A DNA stretch of 64,000 bases from Mycobacterium sp. HUMS_12744610 (GTDB lineage: Bacteria > Actinomycetota > Actinomycetes > Mycobacteriales > Mycobacteriaceae): contig NZ_JBGEDP010000001.1 in NCBI RefSeq assembly GCF_041206865.1, positions 496,001-560,000 of the forward strand, given 5' to 3'. The notes beneath the pieces were generated by a model. That model did no database searches. It was not told where the DNA came from and saw only the letters and a list, made by a program, of their open reading frames with translations. This document shows positions 1 to 11,567 of this stretch, piece by piece. Made by a program: the position numbers and the translations under genes. Within the stretch, counting starts at the first letter, position 1; every line of letters starts with the position of its first letter.

Positions 1-804
1 GCCGGCGACGAACAGGCACGGCACGGCGATTTTGGCGTCGGCGAGTTCGGGGGTCGTTTCCCAGTTGCGGTCGAAGTTGCGATACCAGTTCAGGCCGCCG
101 GTGAAGCCCGTGCGGGAGAACTCGCCGATGTAGTGGTCGAGCTCCTCTTGGCTGAGCCAGTCCGGCAGCTCGGCGGGTTCGGGGAGGCGCTCGATGAAGC
201 CCTCCGGCCCCGGGGCCACCAAGCGGATCGACGCGGCTTGATCGTCGGAGGCCCGCAGACCGCCCAGCATCCGGCGCATCGTGCGCGCGGGGTCTGCGTC
301 CAACTCGGCGTCGGCGACGCCGGGCTCCTGGAAGTACAGGATGTAGAAGAAGTTGTCCCCGGCGATCCTGCGCCACGCCGCCGTCGGCGCCACCCGTGGC
401 CGGGGCACCGGCGGCACGCTGAGCGCGGCGACGGCGGCGACCCGGTCCGGGTGCAACAGGGGCGCGTTCCACACCACGGAGGCACCCCAGTCGTGGCCGA
501 CCCACACGGCGCGCTCGGCGCCGACATCGTCGAGCAGGCCGACCAGGTCGCCCGTCAGCGCGTGGATGTCGTACGCCTCGATCGCCTCCGGGCGGGCGGA
601 TCCGCCGTAGCCGCGCTGGTCAGGTGCCAGCACGTGGTAGCCCGCGTCGGCCAGGACCGGTATCTGGTGCCGCCACGAGTAGGCCAGTTCGGGGAATCCG
701 TGGGCCAGGATCACCACTGGCGCGCCGGGGTCACCGGCTTCCACCACCCGTAGCCGCACGCCGTTGGTGTCTACTAACCGTTCGGTTGATGTCGCCACCA
801 CCAC
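1..804 (-). CDS. ephA: Epoxide hydrolase, alpha/beta hydrolase fold, EphA-type (3' end cut by window edge)
   Basis: The frame is open from a GTG cluster at 796-804 to the window edge, about 268 codons. Visible motifs are the oxyanion-loop HGFPE near residue 35 and the nucleophile elbow GHDWGA near residue 105, typical of soluble epoxide hydrolases; D in HDWG is the expected nucleophile. A GGLNWYRNFDRNW stretch follows, which resembles the lid region of the family. The C-terminal catalytic Asp and His lie outside the window. The gene is divergent from the VOC gene at 878. In M. tuberculosis ephA (Rv3617) sits a few genes from ftsH, consistent with the assignment. Three in-frame GTG codons make the exact start uncertain; a TGA just upstream at 811-813 limits it. 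Confidence 0.85.
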   Translation of the reverse strand, partial: MVVATSTERLVDTNGVRLRVVEAGDPGAPVVILAHGFPELAYSWRHQIPVLADAGYHVLAPDQRGYGGSARPEAIEAYDIHALTGDLVGLLDDVGAERAVWVGHDWGASVVWNAPLLHPDRVAAVAALSVPPVPRPRVAPTAAWRRIAGDNFFYILYFQEPGVADAELDADPARTMRRMLGGLRASDDQAASIRLVAPGPEGFIERLPEPAELPDWLSQEELDHYIGEFSRTGFTGGLNWYRNFDRNWETTPELADAKIAVPCLFVAG

Positions 805-877
805 ACCAAATCACAACCGCCGGGGGCTGAGAAGTGCGTGCCGCGATCGCACCCGCATTGGGATAGCGTGTCGACTC

Positions 878-1294
878 ATGCGGCTGGACCACGTCGTGCT
901 CTGGACGAGCGATCCGCGCGTCGCGATGGACTTCTACTCGCGGGTGGTCGGGCTCGAGCCGGTGCGGTTCGACGAGTTCGAGGCCGGCGACGCGCCATTC
1001 CCGAGCGTGCGCGTGTGCGAGGACTCCATCATCGACCTTCTGCCGGTGGACAACGTCGCCGCCACCGAATCGTTGACGCGGGTAGCCGGGAGCGCCGGGC
1101 ACCGGGTCAACCACGTCTGTCTTGCGATGTCGAAATCCGAATACGACGCCCTGGATCGGCGCCTGCAGGCCGAGGGCGTCGACACCGGGGCGCGGCTGGA
1201 CAACTCGTACGGGGCCCGCGGGTGGACGCCGCAGGGATACTATTTCGCCGATCCGGACGGCAACGTGGTCGAGGCCCGGTACTACGAGCGCTGA
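878..1294 (+). CDS. VOC/glyoxalase-fold protein
   Basis: A 138-residue protein starting MRLDHVVLW with a single vicinal-oxygen-chelate module: N-terminal LDHVVL strand, central HRVNHVCLAMS, and C-terminal YFADPDGNVVEARYY. The possible metal ligands are the His near the start, the His of NHVCL and the Glu of VVEARY, as in glyoxalase/dioxygenase relatives. The substrate cannot be read from sequence. I chose ATG 878 because a TAGCGT -10-like box (864-869) stands exactly 8 nt before it, suggesting a leaderless message; a longer in-frame start at 764 would overlap ephA. The gene is followed by a repeat-rich spacer, so it is probably monocistronic. Confidence 0.75.
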   Translation: MRLDHVVLWTSDPRVAMDFYSRVVGLEPVRFDEFEAGDAPFPSVRVCEDSIIDLLPVDNVAATESLTRVAGSAGHRVNHVCLAMSKSEYDALDRRLQAEGVDTGARLDNSYGARGWTPQGYYFADPDGNVVEARYYER

Positions 1295-1372
1295 GTTGCA
1301 CGCAACATCGATCGCGCTGGCGAATGCCGAACCGATCGGGAACTGCCGGTCGTTATCTGGACAGGACGGCAT

Positions 1373-1537
1373 GCATGATGGCGGTAACCCGCTGCGCCCG
1401 GCTCGGCCGGGCTGGCGATTACCGCGCGGCATGATGGCGGTAACCCGCTGCGCCCGGCTCGGCCGGGCTGGCGATTACCGCGCGGCATGATGGCGGTAAC
1501 CCGCTGCGCCCGGCTCGGCCGGGCTGGCGATTACCGC
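1373..1537. repeat. 56-bp tandem repeat, about 2.95 identical copies (VNTR-like)
   Basis: Copies begin at 1373, 1429 and 1485 and are identical; the third is truncated after 53 nt. Each unit can fold: outer arms GCGGTAA and TTACCGC, inner arms GCCCGGC and GCCGGGC around TCG. The array fills most of the 311-nt gap between the VOC gene and ftsH. No gene is seen in this gap. Confidence 0.95.
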
Positions 1538-1546
1538 TAGCGGTAA
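1531..1546. repeat. 16-bp perfect palindrome at the end of the tandem array
   Basis: TTACCGCTAGCGGTAA is fully self-complementary. It forms where the 3' arm of the last repeat meets a fourth GCGGTAA half-unit, 60 nt before ftsH. It could be an operator or simply the edge of the array. Confidence 0.7.
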
Positions 1547-1605
1547 CCTGGACTTTTTCAGCTACGTGTGCGTCGGAAGGACCTGGCCCGTAGGGCCGAT
1601 GATTG

Positions 1606-3978
<2,373 letters not shown>

Positions 3979-3992
3979 GAACGGAGAACCCG

Positions 3993-4613
3993 ATGGCCTT
4001 ACCGGATCTGGACTCGGACGCCTCCAACGCCGCCGGATGCGTACGGTCGTTCGACCAGCAGCGTGCCGAGGCCGCGATCCGCGAGTTGCTGCACGCGATC
4101 GGCGAGGACCCGGACAGGGACGGTTTGCGGGACACTCCGGCGCGCGTGGCGCGGGCCTATCGCGAGATGTTCTCCGGGCTGTACATCGACCCCGACACCG
4201 TGCTCAACACCATGTTCGACGAGGACCACGACGAACTGGTGATCGTCAAGGAAATCCCGATGTACTCGACCTGCGAGCACCACCTGGTGTCGTTCCACGG
4301 GGTGGCCCACGTCGGCTACATCCCCGGTGACGACGGCAGGGTGACGGGTCTTTCGAAGATCGCGCGGCTGGTCGACCTGTACGCCAAGCGGCCCCAGGTT
4401 CAGGAGCGGCTCACCAGTCAGATCGCGGACGCGCTGGTGAACAAGCTCAATCCGCGGGGGGTGATCGTCGTCGTAGAGGCCGAGCACCTGTGCATGGCGA
4501 TGCGCGGTGTCCGCAAGCCCGGCGCCGTCACCACGACCTCCGCGGTGCGCGGCCAGTTCAAGAGAAACGCTGCCTCGCGAGCCGAGGCGCTCGACCTCAT
4601 CCTGCGGAAGTGA
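3993..4613 (+). CDS. folE: GTP cyclohydrolase I
   Basis: A 206-residue enzyme converting GTP to 7,8-dihydroneopterin triphosphate, first step of folate synthesis. The zinc ligands are visible as TCEHH (C94, H97) and HLCMAMRG (C167), and the catalytic-pocket segment [19 protein letters not shown] is intact. ATG 3993 has GGAGAA upstream. It overlaps the region just before folP1, consistent with a ftsH-folE-folP-folB-folK operon. Confidence 0.97.
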   Translation: MALPDLDSDASNAAGCVRSFDQQRAEAAIRELLHAIGEDPDRDGLRDTPARVARAYREMFSGLYIDPDTVLNTMFDEDHDELVIVKEIPMYSTCEHHLVSFHGVAHVGYIPGDDGRVTGLSKIARLVDLYAKRPQVQERLTSQIADALVNKLNPRGVIVVVEAEHLCMAMRGVRKPGAVTTTSAVRGQFKRNAASRAEALDLILRK

Positions 4614-4623
4614 GCCTGCGCCT

Positions 4624-5448
4624 GTGCAGGTCATGGGGGTTGTGAACGTCACCGACGATTCGTTCTCGGATGGCGGTCGTTACCTCGATGCCGACGCCGC
4701 CGTTGCCCACGGTCTGGCGCTGGTCGCCGAAGGCGCGGAGATCGTCGACGTCGGGGGCGAGTCCACCCGCCCCGGTGCCACACGGATCGACCCCCGGGTC
4801 GAGGCGTCCCGCGTCGTCCAGGTCGTCAAAGAGCTTGCCGCGCAAGGCGTCACGGTGAGCATCGACACCATGCACGCCGACGTGGCCAGGGCGGCACTGC
4901 ACAGCGGCGCGCGCATCGTCAACGACGTCTCCGGCGGGCGGGCCGATCCGGCGATGGCGCCACTGCTCGCCGAAGCGGGCGTGCCCTGGGTGCTGATGCA
5001 CTGGCGACCTGTGTCGCCCGACCACCCGCACCGCGCCCCCCGCTATCGCGACGTGGTGGCCGAGGTGCGCGCCGAGTTGCTCTCCAGCGTCGACCAAGCG
5101 GTGGCCGCGGGCGTCGACCCGGCCAAGTTGGTGATCGACCCGGGTCTGGGTTTCGCCAAGACGGGACAACACAATTGGGCGCTGCTGCATGCCCTGCCCC
5201 AGCTGGTCGCCACCGGGATCCCGGTGTTGCTGGGCGCCTCGCGCAAACGGTTCCTCGGGACCCTGCTGGCCGCGCCCGACGGGTCGCCGCGGCCGCCCGA
5301 CGGCCGCGAGACGGCGACTGCGGTGATCTCCGCGCTGGCCGCCCTGTACGGTGCCTGGGGGGTGCGGGTGCATGACGTGCGTGCCTCGGTCGACGCCGTC
5401 AAGGTCGTCGGGGCCTGGACGCGCACCGGGACTGGACACCATGGCTGA
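4624..5448 (+). CDS. folP1: Dihydropteroate synthase
   Basis: A TIM-barrel enzyme condensing 6-hydroxymethyl-dihydropterin pyrophosphate with p-aminobenzoate; it is the sulfonamide and dapsone target. Motifs: [16 protein letters not shown] at the N-terminus, GGESTRPGA pterin/phosphate loop, [23 protein letters not shown] and the C-terminal RVHDV. GTG 4624 (protein VQVMGVVNV) is chosen because the homologous N-terminus begins here and a GGAAG stands 13 nt upstream within folE; ATG 4633 is the alternative. The frame is open further upstream, but that part overlaps folE and lacks family similarity. Confidence 0.93.
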   Translation: MQVMGVVNVTDDSFSDGGRYLDADAAVAHGLALVAEGAEIVDVGGESTRPGATRIDPRVEASRVVQVVKELAAQGVTVSIDTMHADVARAALHSGARIVNDVSGGRADPAMAPLLAEAGVPWVLMHWRPVSPDHPHRAPRYRDVVAEVRAELLSSVDQAVAAGVDPAKLVIDPGLGFAKTGQHNWALLHALPQLVATGIPVLLGASRKRFLGTLLAAPDGSPRPPDGRETATAVISALAALYGAWGVRVHDVRASVDAVKVVGAWTRTGTGHHG

Positions 5449-5453
5449 TCGAG

Positions 5454-5855
5454 ATGGCTGATCGAATCGAATTGCGCGGCTTGGCACTTCACGGCCGACA
5501 CGGGGTCTTCGAACACGAGCGCGCCGATGGGCAGGAGTTCGTCGTCGACATCACCGTGTGGATCGATCTCGCCGACGCGGCCGTTAGCGACGACCTGGCC
5601 GACACGTACGACTACGGCGCGCTGGCCCGGCTGGCCGCCGACGTGGTGACCGGACCGCCCCGCAACCTGATCGAGACGGTTGGGGCCGAGATCGCCGACC
5701 AGGTGATGGGAGATCGGCGGGTGCACGCCGTCGAGGTGGTGGTGCACAAGCCGTCGGCTCCGATTCCGCAGCAGTTCGCCGACGTGGCGGTGGTGGTCCG
5801 GCGCTCGCGCCGCGGCGGCCGCGGCTCGGTGGTCCCGGCGGGCGGGACGTCATGA
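5454..5855 (+). CDS. folB: Dihydroneopterin aldolase
   Basis: A 133-residue T-fold enzyme that converts dihydroneopterin to 6-hydroxymethyl-dihydropterin and glycolaldehyde. The start [23 protein letters not shown] contains the family's HGxxxxE-type segment, and [12 protein letters not shown] near the C-terminus is the usual KP substrate strand. It starts 5 nt after folP1 and overlaps folK by ATGA, so it is translationally coupled. A preceding duplicated ATGGCTGATCGA at 5441 is out of frame and stops at once. Confidence 0.95.
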   Translation: MADRIELRGLALHGRHGVFEHERADGQEFVVDITVWIDLADAAVSDDLADTYDYGALARLAADVVTGPPRNLIETVGAEIADQVMGDRRVHAVEVVVHKPSAPIPQQFADVAVVVRRSRRGGRGSVVPAGGTS

Positions 5856-6373
5856 CGCGCGTCGTGCTCTCCATCGGCTCCAACCTGGGGGACCGGCTGG
5901 CGCGGCTGCAATCGGTCGTCGACGGGCTGGGCACGGCGGTGCTGGCGGTGTCGCCGGTCTACGAGACCGATCCCTGGGGCCGCGTGGACCAGGCGCCGTT
6001 TCTCAACGCGGTGCTCATCGCCGACGACCCGGCGTGCGGCGCGCAGGGCTGGCTGGGGCGAGCGCAGGAGTTCGAGCGTGCGGCCGGCCGGGTTCGCGGC
6101 GAGCGCTGGGGCCCGCGCAACCTCGACGTCGACCTCATCGCCTGCCACGGCGACGCGGAGGTGATCTCCCGCGAGAACAACCTGACGCTGCCGCATCCGC
6201 TGGCCCACTTGCGGGCCTTCGTGTTGATCCCGTGGCTGGCCGTCGATCCCGACGCCCGGCTGACGGTCGCCGAGGGGCCGCGCCCGGTCGCCGGACTGCT
6301 GGCCGAACTCGAACCCGCCGACCGGGAGAGCGTCCGGTTGACCGACCTGACGCTCGTGCCGCGGGAAAGCTGA
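5852..6373 (+). CDS. folK: 2-amino-4-hydroxy-6-hydroxymethyldihydropteridine pyrophosphokinase
   Basis: A 173-residue kinase that pyrophosphorylates 6-hydroxymethyl-dihydropterin. The family signature [16 protein letters not shown] and the later [18 protein letters not shown] are intact, as are [10 protein letters not shown] and [20 protein letters not shown]. Start overlaps folB (ATGA at 5852). The stop overlaps the next start by one base (TGATG). Confidence 0.95.
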   Translation: MTRVVLSIGSNLGDRLARLQSVVDGLGTAVLAVSPVYETDPWGRVDQAPFLNAVLIADDPACGAQGWLGRAQEFERAAGRVRGERWGPRNLDVDLIACHGDAEVISRENNLTLPHPLAHLRAFVLIPWLAVDPDARLTVAEGPRPVAGLLAELEPADRESVRLTDLTLVPRES

Positions 6374-6849
6374 TGGGCCCGACCCGCAGACGCGACCTCA
6401 CGGCCGCGGTCTTCGTCGCCGCGATGCTGGGCTATCTACTGGTCACCGCGCTGTACCGGTGGTTCCCGCGCATCACCGTCTGGACCGGGATCTCGCTGCT
6501 CGCGGTGGCCGTCGGCGAGGCGCTGTGGGCCCGCTACGTGCGGGCCAAGATCAGCGACTGCGAGATCGGACCCGGCCCGGGCCGGCTGCATCCGCTGGCG
6601 GTGGCGCGCAGCCTGGTGGTGGCCAAGGCGTCGGCGTGGGTGGGCGCGTTGATGCTGGGTCTTTGGATCGGGGTGCTGGTGTACTTCCTGCCGCGCCGGC
6701 CCTGGCTGCGCGTCGCTGCCGAGGACACAACCGGGACGGTGGTCGCGGCGGTCAGCGCGCTGGCGCTGCTCGTGGCGGGATTATGGCTGCAGCATTGCTG
6801 CAAATCGCCCCCGGAGCCACCGGAGCACGGGGAGGGTGCCGAGGACTAG
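6373..6849 (+). CDS. DUF3180-type integral membrane protein
   Basis: A 158-residue protein with four hydrophobic segments (about residues 10-26, 36-50, 79-102 and 116-133) and no catalytic motif. It matches the position and pattern of Rv3605c, a DUF3180 protein always found after folK in mycobacteria. Role unknown. The one-base overlap with folK suggests coupling to the folate operon. Confidence 0.85.
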   Translation: MGPTRRRDLTAAVFVAAMLGYLLVTALYRWFPRITVWTGISLLAVAVGEALWARYVRAKISDCEIGPGPGRLHPLAVARSLVVAKASAWVGALMLGLWIGVLVYFLPRRPWLRVAAEDTTGTVVAAVSALALLVAGLWLQHCCKSPPEPPEHGEGAED

Positions 6850-6935
6850 CGTTCCCGGGTCGTCGCGGAGGTCGAAGCGAGAATCGCCGGACCGGCGCGA
6901 CACGCGGAATGACCTCGCACAGGTACAGTCGGGCC

Positions 6936-8285
6936 ATGACCGTTCTGTCCCGCGGCGCCCGGGTACGGCGCGGCGGCCGCAGGCCGGGTTGGGTGCTCTT
7001 GACCGCGTTGCTGGTCCTTGCGATGGGGGCCAGTTCCGCACTGGTTTTCACCAACCGTGTGGAACTTCTCAAGCTCGGGGTGATCCTGGCGCTGTGGGCC
7101 GCCGTCGCGGGTGCCTTCGTCTCGGTGCTCTACCGTCGGCAGAGCGACGCCGACCAGTCACGGGTGCGTGACCTGAAGCTGGTCTACGACCTGCAACTGG
7201 ACCGGGAGATCTCGGCCCGCCGTGAGTACGAGCTGACGGTGGAGTCTCAGCTGCGCCGCGAACTCGCCTCCGAGTTGCGCGCCCAGAACGCCGACGACGT
7301 CGCGGCGTTGCGCGCGGAGCTGAACGCCCTGCGGACCAGCCTGGAAATCTTGTTCGACACTGACCTCAAGGAGCGGCCCGCGCTGGAGACGCTGGAGGCC
7401 GAGGCGCCCCCCGCCCGCGCGTACAGCGAATGGGACCGCAACGGGGAGGGCGCACCCGTCGATTGGGTGGCCAGCGACCGGGTGACCTCGGTCCCGCGCG
7501 ACCAGTCCTCCGGCGCCCTTGGGCCCGAAGCAGCGGCCGAAGCCCGCGCCGACGAGACGGCGATCATCGACGTGCCCGAGGAACCCCTGTCGCCGCCCCG
7601 GCAGCCACCGTCCCCCCCGCGCGAACGCGTGCGCTTCTACGAAGCGCCGCACGAGCCCGCCTACGCGCCGTCGCAGCCGGAGCGGCGTTTCGACTCCCGG
7701 CACCGGCAGGCGCCGCCCGCGCAGCAGCAGGCGCAGGATTGGCGGCCGGTCGCCAACGGCCTGTGGCTGCCGCCGGGCACCGCGACTCCCACTGCGGGTG
7801 AGTCGCCGGGCCGGCGGCGCCGGGCCCGGCACATCAGCCCCGAAGAGCCCACAGAAAAACCCCGAGAACCCCGAGACTCGTGGGCCGCACCCGGCGCGTC
7901 CGGTCCCGCCGGCTCACCCGGCGACCAGGAGGCCCCCCGACCTTATGGCGAGTCGGGCCGCCGCTCGCGGTCGCGCCATTCGGCGGAGTACCGCGACTTC
8001 GGCGTCCGCAGGTTCACCGCCCCGGACGAACCTGCCCCGCCTCCGGTCACCGCACCCGCAGCCGCGCCGCCCCCACCGCCGCCGCCGGCCCCGGCGCCGT
8101 CGGCCGCCGAGCCGCCGCGACTGGCTCCGCCCCCGGCCCCCGAGCCCGCGCCCCGGCACGGCGGCGCGGACGGCGCCGACGGCGCGGACGGACCGCCCTC
8201 CGGTGGGCAGTCCGTGGCCGACCTGCTGGCGCGGTTGCAGGTCGAACCGTCCGGGGGTGGCCGGCGCCGCCGCCGTAACATCTGA
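6936..8285 (+). CDS. Membrane protein with coiled coil and long Pro-rich tail (DUF6779-like)
   Basis: Two N-terminal hydrophobic segments (WVLLTALLVLAMGASSALVF and LGVILALWAAVAGAFVSVLY) are followed by a charged, probably coiled-coil stretch (about residues 65-130) and a long disordered Pro/Ala/Arg tail ending VADLLARLQVEPSGGGRRRRRN. It corresponds by position to Rv3604c. The function is not known. ATG 6936 is chosen because TACAGT at 6924-6929 lies 6 nt upstream, a leaderless-type arrangement; ATG 6909 in frame would add nine residues. Confidence 0.8.
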   Translation: MTVLSRGARVRRGGRRPGWVLLTALLVLAMGASSALVFTNRVELLKLGVILALWAAVAGAFVSVLYRRQSDADQSRVRDLKLVYDLQLDREISARREYELTVESQLRRELASELRAQNADDVAALRAELNALRTSLEILFDTDLKERPALETLEAEAPPARAYSEWDRNGEGAPVDWVASDRVTSVPRDQSSGALGPEAAAEARADETAIIDVPEEPLSPPRQPPSPPRERVRFYEAPHEPAYAPSQPERRFDSRHRQAPPAQQQAQDWRPVANGLWLPPGTATPTAGESPGRRRRARHISPEEPTEKPREPRDSWAAPGASGPAGSPGDQEAPRPYGESGRRSRSRHSAEYRDFGVRRFTAPDEPAPPPVTAPAAAPPPPPPPAPAPSAAEPPRLAPPPAPEPAPRHGGADGADGADGPPSGGQSVADLLARLQVEPSGGGRRRRRNI

Positions 8286-8401
8286 GCTGAAAGCTCCGTC
8301 ATATTGGGCCGGACCCGGCCATCGACTACAGTCTTAGTGACCGTCCGGTACCCCTGAGGCTGGGACCGGAACGAACGAACACCTATGTGAGGTCGTCTGC
8401 G

Positions 8402-9334
8402 ATGGTGCAGTTCGACGGTTTGCGCCCAGCCCGGCTCAAGGTGGGCATCATCTCGGCCGGCCGGGTGGGAACCGCCCTGGGCGTCGCGCTGGAGCGCGCC
8501 GACCACGTCGTGGTGGCCTGCAGCGCCGTCAGCCACGCGTCCCGGCACCGGGCGCAGCGGTGGCTGCGCGAAACCCCGATCGTCCCGCCGCAGGACGTGG
8601 CGGCCGCCGCCGAATTGTTGCTGTTGGCGGTGCCCGATAGCGAACTTCCCGGCCTGGTGGCGGGTCTGGCCGCGACGTCGGCGGTGCGGCCGGGCACGAT
8701 CGTTGCGCACACCTCCGGTGCCAACGGGGTCGGTGTGCTCGCGCCGCTGACGCCCGACTGCATACCGCTGGCGATCCACCCGGCGATGACGTTCACCGGG
8801 TCCGACGAGGACATCGCCAGACTGCCGGACACCTGCTTCGGCATCACCGCGGCCGACGACGTCGGGTACGCGGTGGGACAGTCCCTGGTGCTGGAGATGG
8901 GCGGCGAGCCGTTCTGCGTCCGCGAGGACGCCCGGGTGCTCTACCACGCGGCCCTGGCACACGCGGGCAACCACATCGTGACCGTGCTGGCCGATGCGCT
9001 CGAGGCGTTGCGGGCCGCGCTGCGCGGTCAGGAACTGCTCGGGCTGGGGGTACCTCCCGCGTGCGGGGGAGAGTCCGTCGACGATCAGCCCGGTGGCATC
9101 GCCGAACGCATCGTGGGTCCGTTGGCGCGGGCGGCGCTGGACAACACCCTGCAACGCGGCCAGGCCGCCCTCACCGGCCCGGTCGCCCGCGGGGACGCGG
9201 CGGCGGTCGCCGGGCACCTGGCGGCGCTGGCGCGCGCCGACCCCGACCTGGCGGACGCCTACCGGGTGAACGCCCTGCGGACCGCCCGGCGCGCGCACGC
9301 CCCCGACGATGTCGTCGAGGTGCTGGCGGGATGA
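8402..9334 (+). CDS. Rossmann-like/DUF2520 domain protein, possible reductase
   Basis: A 310-residue protein with an N-terminal nucleotide-binding fold ([17 protein letters not shown], a GxGxxG-like loop with A in place of one G) and a C-terminal helical DUF2520 domain ([28 protein letters not shown]). It overlaps panC by ATGA and lies in a pantothenate cluster, so it might supply a ketopantoate reductase-like activity; this is inference only. Residues around 9044-9071 come from a GC-rich hairpin-like insertion. GTG 8387 is an alternative start five codons upstream. Confidence 0.8.
   Translation: MVQFDGLRPARLKVGIISAGRVGTALGVALERADHVVVACSAVSHASRHRAQRWLRETPIVPPQDVAAAAELLLLAVPDSELPGLVAGLAATSAVRPGTIVAHTSGANGVGVLAPLTPDCIPLAIHPAMTFTGSDEDIARLPDTCFGITAADDVGYAVGQSLVLEMGGEPFCVREDARVLYHAALAHAGNHIVTVLADALEALRAALRGQELLGLGVPPACGGESVDDQPGGIAERIVGPLARAALDNTLQRGQAALTGPVARGDAAAVAGHLAALARADPDLADAYRVNALRTARRAHAPDDVVEVLAG
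9044..9071. repeat. GC-rich hairpin-like element inside the DUF2520 gene
   Basis: CTGGGGGTAC is followed by CTCCCGC-GT-GCGGGGGAG, a near-perfect stem. In frame it codes for [12 protein letters not shown] between the DUF2520 helices. It looks like a short mobile repeat translated in frame. Confidence 0.5.
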
Positions 9335-10260
9335 ACCGGACGCCGCGGCCGGTCTTCAGCCCGGGCGAACTGAACGTGTACTCGGCGCCGCGCGATGTCT
9401 CCGACGTCAGCCGGGCGCTGCGCCAGACCGGGCGCCGCGTGATGCTGGTGCCCACCATGGGGGCGCTGCACGACGGTCACCTGGCCCTGGTGCGGGCCGC
9501 CAAGCGAGTGCCCGGCTCGGTGGTCGTGGTCTCGATCTTCGTCAACCCGCTGCAGTTCGGCGCGGGCGAAGACCTCGACGCCTACCCCCGCACGCTCGAC
9601 GACGATGTGGCGCTGCTATCCGGCGAGGGCGTCGAGATGGTGTTCGCGCCCACCGCCGCCGCGATGTATCCCCACGGGCTGCGCACCACCGTGCAGCCGG
9701 GTCCGCTGGCGGTCGAGCTCGAGGGCGCCGCGCGCCCGACCCATTTCGCCGGGGTCCTGACGGTGGTGTGCAAGCTGCTGCAGATCGTGCGTCCGGACCG
9801 CATCTTCTTCGGGGAGAAGGACTATCAGCAGCTGGTCCTGATCCGTCAGATGGTCGCCGACCTGAACGTCGACGTCGCCGTGGTCGGGGTGCCGACCGTC
9901 CGGGAGCCCGACGGGCTGGCGCTGTCGTCGCGCAACCGCTACCTGGACCCGACCCAGCGCGAGCTGGCCGTGACGCTGTCCGCGGCGCTGACGGCCGGCG
10001 CGCACGCCGCGACGGCAGGCGCCGTGGCCGCGCTGGACGCGGCCCGCTCCGTGCTCGGTGCCGTGCCCGCGATCGAAGTCGACTACGTGGAACTGCGCGA
10101 CGCGGACCTCGGCCAGCTGGGAGACGGCGGGCCGGGCCGGCTGCTGATCGCCGCGAGGCTGGGCGGCACCAGGCTGCTGGACAACGTCTCTATCGAAGTG
10201 GGAGCTTCCGCCGGCACCGACGGGCCGGACCGACACGTCCAACCACTGTGGAGGAATTGA
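9331..10260 (+). CDS. panC: Pantothenate synthetase
   Basis: A 309-residue enzyme that joins pantoate and beta-alanine with ATP. The HIGH-like [14 protein letters not shown], the pantoate-binding [18 protein letters not shown], the [15 protein letters not shown] block and the KMSKS-like ALSSRNRYL are all present. It is coupled to the upstream DUF2520 gene by ATGA and to panD (its last base is the A of the panD ATG). Confidence 0.97.
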   Translation: MNRTPRPVFSPGELNVYSAPRDVSDVSRALRQTGRRVMLVPTMGALHDGHLALVRAAKRVPGSVVVVSIFVNPLQFGAGEDLDAYPRTLDDDVALLSGEGVEMVFAPTAAAMYPHGLRTTVQPGPLAVELEGAARPTHFAGVLTVVCKLLQIVRPDRIFFGEKDYQQLVLIRQMVADLNVDVAVVGVPTVREPDGLALSSRNRYLDPTQRELAVTLSAALTAGAHAATAGAVAALDAARSVLGAVPAIEVDYVELRDADLGQLGDGGPGRLLIAARLGGTRLLDNVSIEVGASAGTDGPDRHVQPLWRN

Positions 10261-10679
10261 TGCAACGGACGATGCTGAAATCGAAGATCCACCGCGCCAC
10301 GGTCACGCAGGCCGACCTGCACTATGTCGGCTCGGTGACCATCGACGCCGACCTGATGGACGCCGCGGACCTGCTCGAGGGCGAACAGGTGACCATCGTC
10401 GACATCGACAACGGGGCCCGTCTGGTCACCTACGCGATCACCGGCGAGCGGGGCACCGGGGTGATCGGGATCAACGGTGCCGCAGCGCATCTGGTCCACC
10501 CCGGCGATCTGGTCATCCTGATCGCCTACGGGACGATGGAAGACGCGCAGGCCCGCAGCTACCGGCCCCGGATCGTGTTCGTCGACGCCGACAACAAGCC
10601 GGTCGACCTGGGCCACGACCCGGCGTTCGTCCCGGCTGACGCCGCCGACTTGCTGAACCCGCGCATCGGTGTGGGGTAG
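10260..10679 (+). CDS. panD: Aspartate 1-decarboxylase proenzyme
   Basis: A 139-residue pyruvoyl enzyme making beta-alanine from aspartate. The self-cleavage site is G24-S25 in HYVGSVT; N-terminal [12 protein letters not shown] and the [10 protein letters not shown] segment are conserved. The C-terminal extension after residue 115 is typical of mycobacteria; mutations in this tail are linked to pyrazinamide resistance in M. tuberculosis. GGAGG stands before the ATG. Confidence 0.97.
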   Translation: MQRTMLKSKIHRATVTQADLHYVGSVTIDADLMDAADLLEGEQVTIVDIDNGARLVTYAITGERGTGVIGINGAAAHLVHPGDLVILIAYGTMEDAQARSYRPRIVFVDADNKPVDLGHDPAFVPADAADLLNPRIGVG

Positions 10680-10681
10680 CC

Positions 10682-11497
10682 GTGCTGCTGGCCATCGACG
10701 TTCGCAACACCCACACCGTCGTCGGGTTGTTGTCCGGCTCGAAGGAGCACGCCAAGGTCTCGCAGCACTGGCGGATCCGCACCGAATCGGAAATCACCGC
10801 TGACGAATTGGCGTTGACGATCGACGGCCTGATCGGCGACGACTCCGAACGGCTGACCGGCGCCGTCGCCCTGTCCACCGTCCCGTCGGTGCTGCACGAG
10901 GTGCGGGTCATGCTCGACCAGTCCTGGCCGTCGGTGCCCCACGTGCTCATCGAGCCAGGGGTACGCACCGGCATCCCGCTGCTGGTCGACAACCCCAAAG
11001 AAGTTGGCGCGGACCGGATCGTCAACTGCCTGGCGGCATTTCAGAAGTACGCGGGCGCGGCGATCGTCGTCGATTTCGGCTCCTCGATCTGCGTGGACGT
11101 GGTGTCGGCCAAAGGTGAGTTTCTCGGCGGCGCTATCGCGCCCGGGGTGCAGGTCTCCTCGGATGCCGCCGCGGCCCGCTCGGCTGCGCTGCGCCGCGTC
11201 GAGCTGGCCCGGCCCCGTTCGGTGATCGGCAAGAACACCGTCGAATGCATGCAGGCGGGCGCGGTGTTCGGGTTTGCCGGGCTCGTCGACGGTTTGATCA
11301 CCCGCATCCGCGAGGACGTGGAGGGCTTCTCGGGCGACCAGGTCACCATCGTGGCCACCGGGCACACCGCGCCGCTGCTGCTCCCGGAACTGCAGACCGC
11401 CGCCACCTACGACCAGCATCTGACCCTGCACGGCCTGCGGCTGGTCTTCGAGCGCAACCGGGAGACCCAGCGCGGCCGCCTGAAGACGGCGCGCTGA
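10682..11497 (+). CDS. coaX: Type III pantothenate kinase
   Basis: A 271-residue acetate/sugar kinase-fold enzyme phosphorylating pantothenate, the committing step to CoA. The N-terminal phosphate loop reads [14 protein letters not shown], followed by [27 protein letters not shown] and GGAIAPGVQ. The GTG start 2 nt after panD implies coupling. Family members need a monovalent cation. Confidence 0.95.
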   Translation: MLLAIDVRNTHTVVGLLSGSKEHAKVSQHWRIRTESEITADELALTIDGLIGDDSERLTGAVALSTVPSVLHEVRVMLDQSWPSVPHVLIEPGVRTGIPLLVDNPKEVGADRIVNCLAAFQKYAGAAIVVDFGSSICVDVVSAKGEFLGGAIAPGVQVSSDAAAARSAALRRVELARPRSVIGKNTVECMQAGAVFGFAGLVDGLITRIREDVEGFSGDQVTIVATGHTAPLLLPELQTAATYDQHLTLHGLRLVFERNRETQRGRLKTAR

Positions 11498-11550
11498 CGG
11501 CCCGGCCGCTGCGGCGGCCCGCCGCCGACCGGGCTCCGCGACAGGTCAAT

Positions 11551-11567
11551 TAAGCTGGCTCGTCGTG
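11551..11567 (+). promoter_or_regulatory. Probable leaderless promoter and start of lysS
   Basis: TAAGCT (-10) at 11551-11556 precedes the lysS GTG (11565) by 8 nt with no ribosome binding site. The block TAAGCTGGCTCGTCGTGA differs by one base from the block at cysS (34773). Confidence 0.6.

Noticed and set aside
1373..1537. Tandem repeats as a CRISPR array
   Set aside because: Repeats are directly adjacent without unique spacers.
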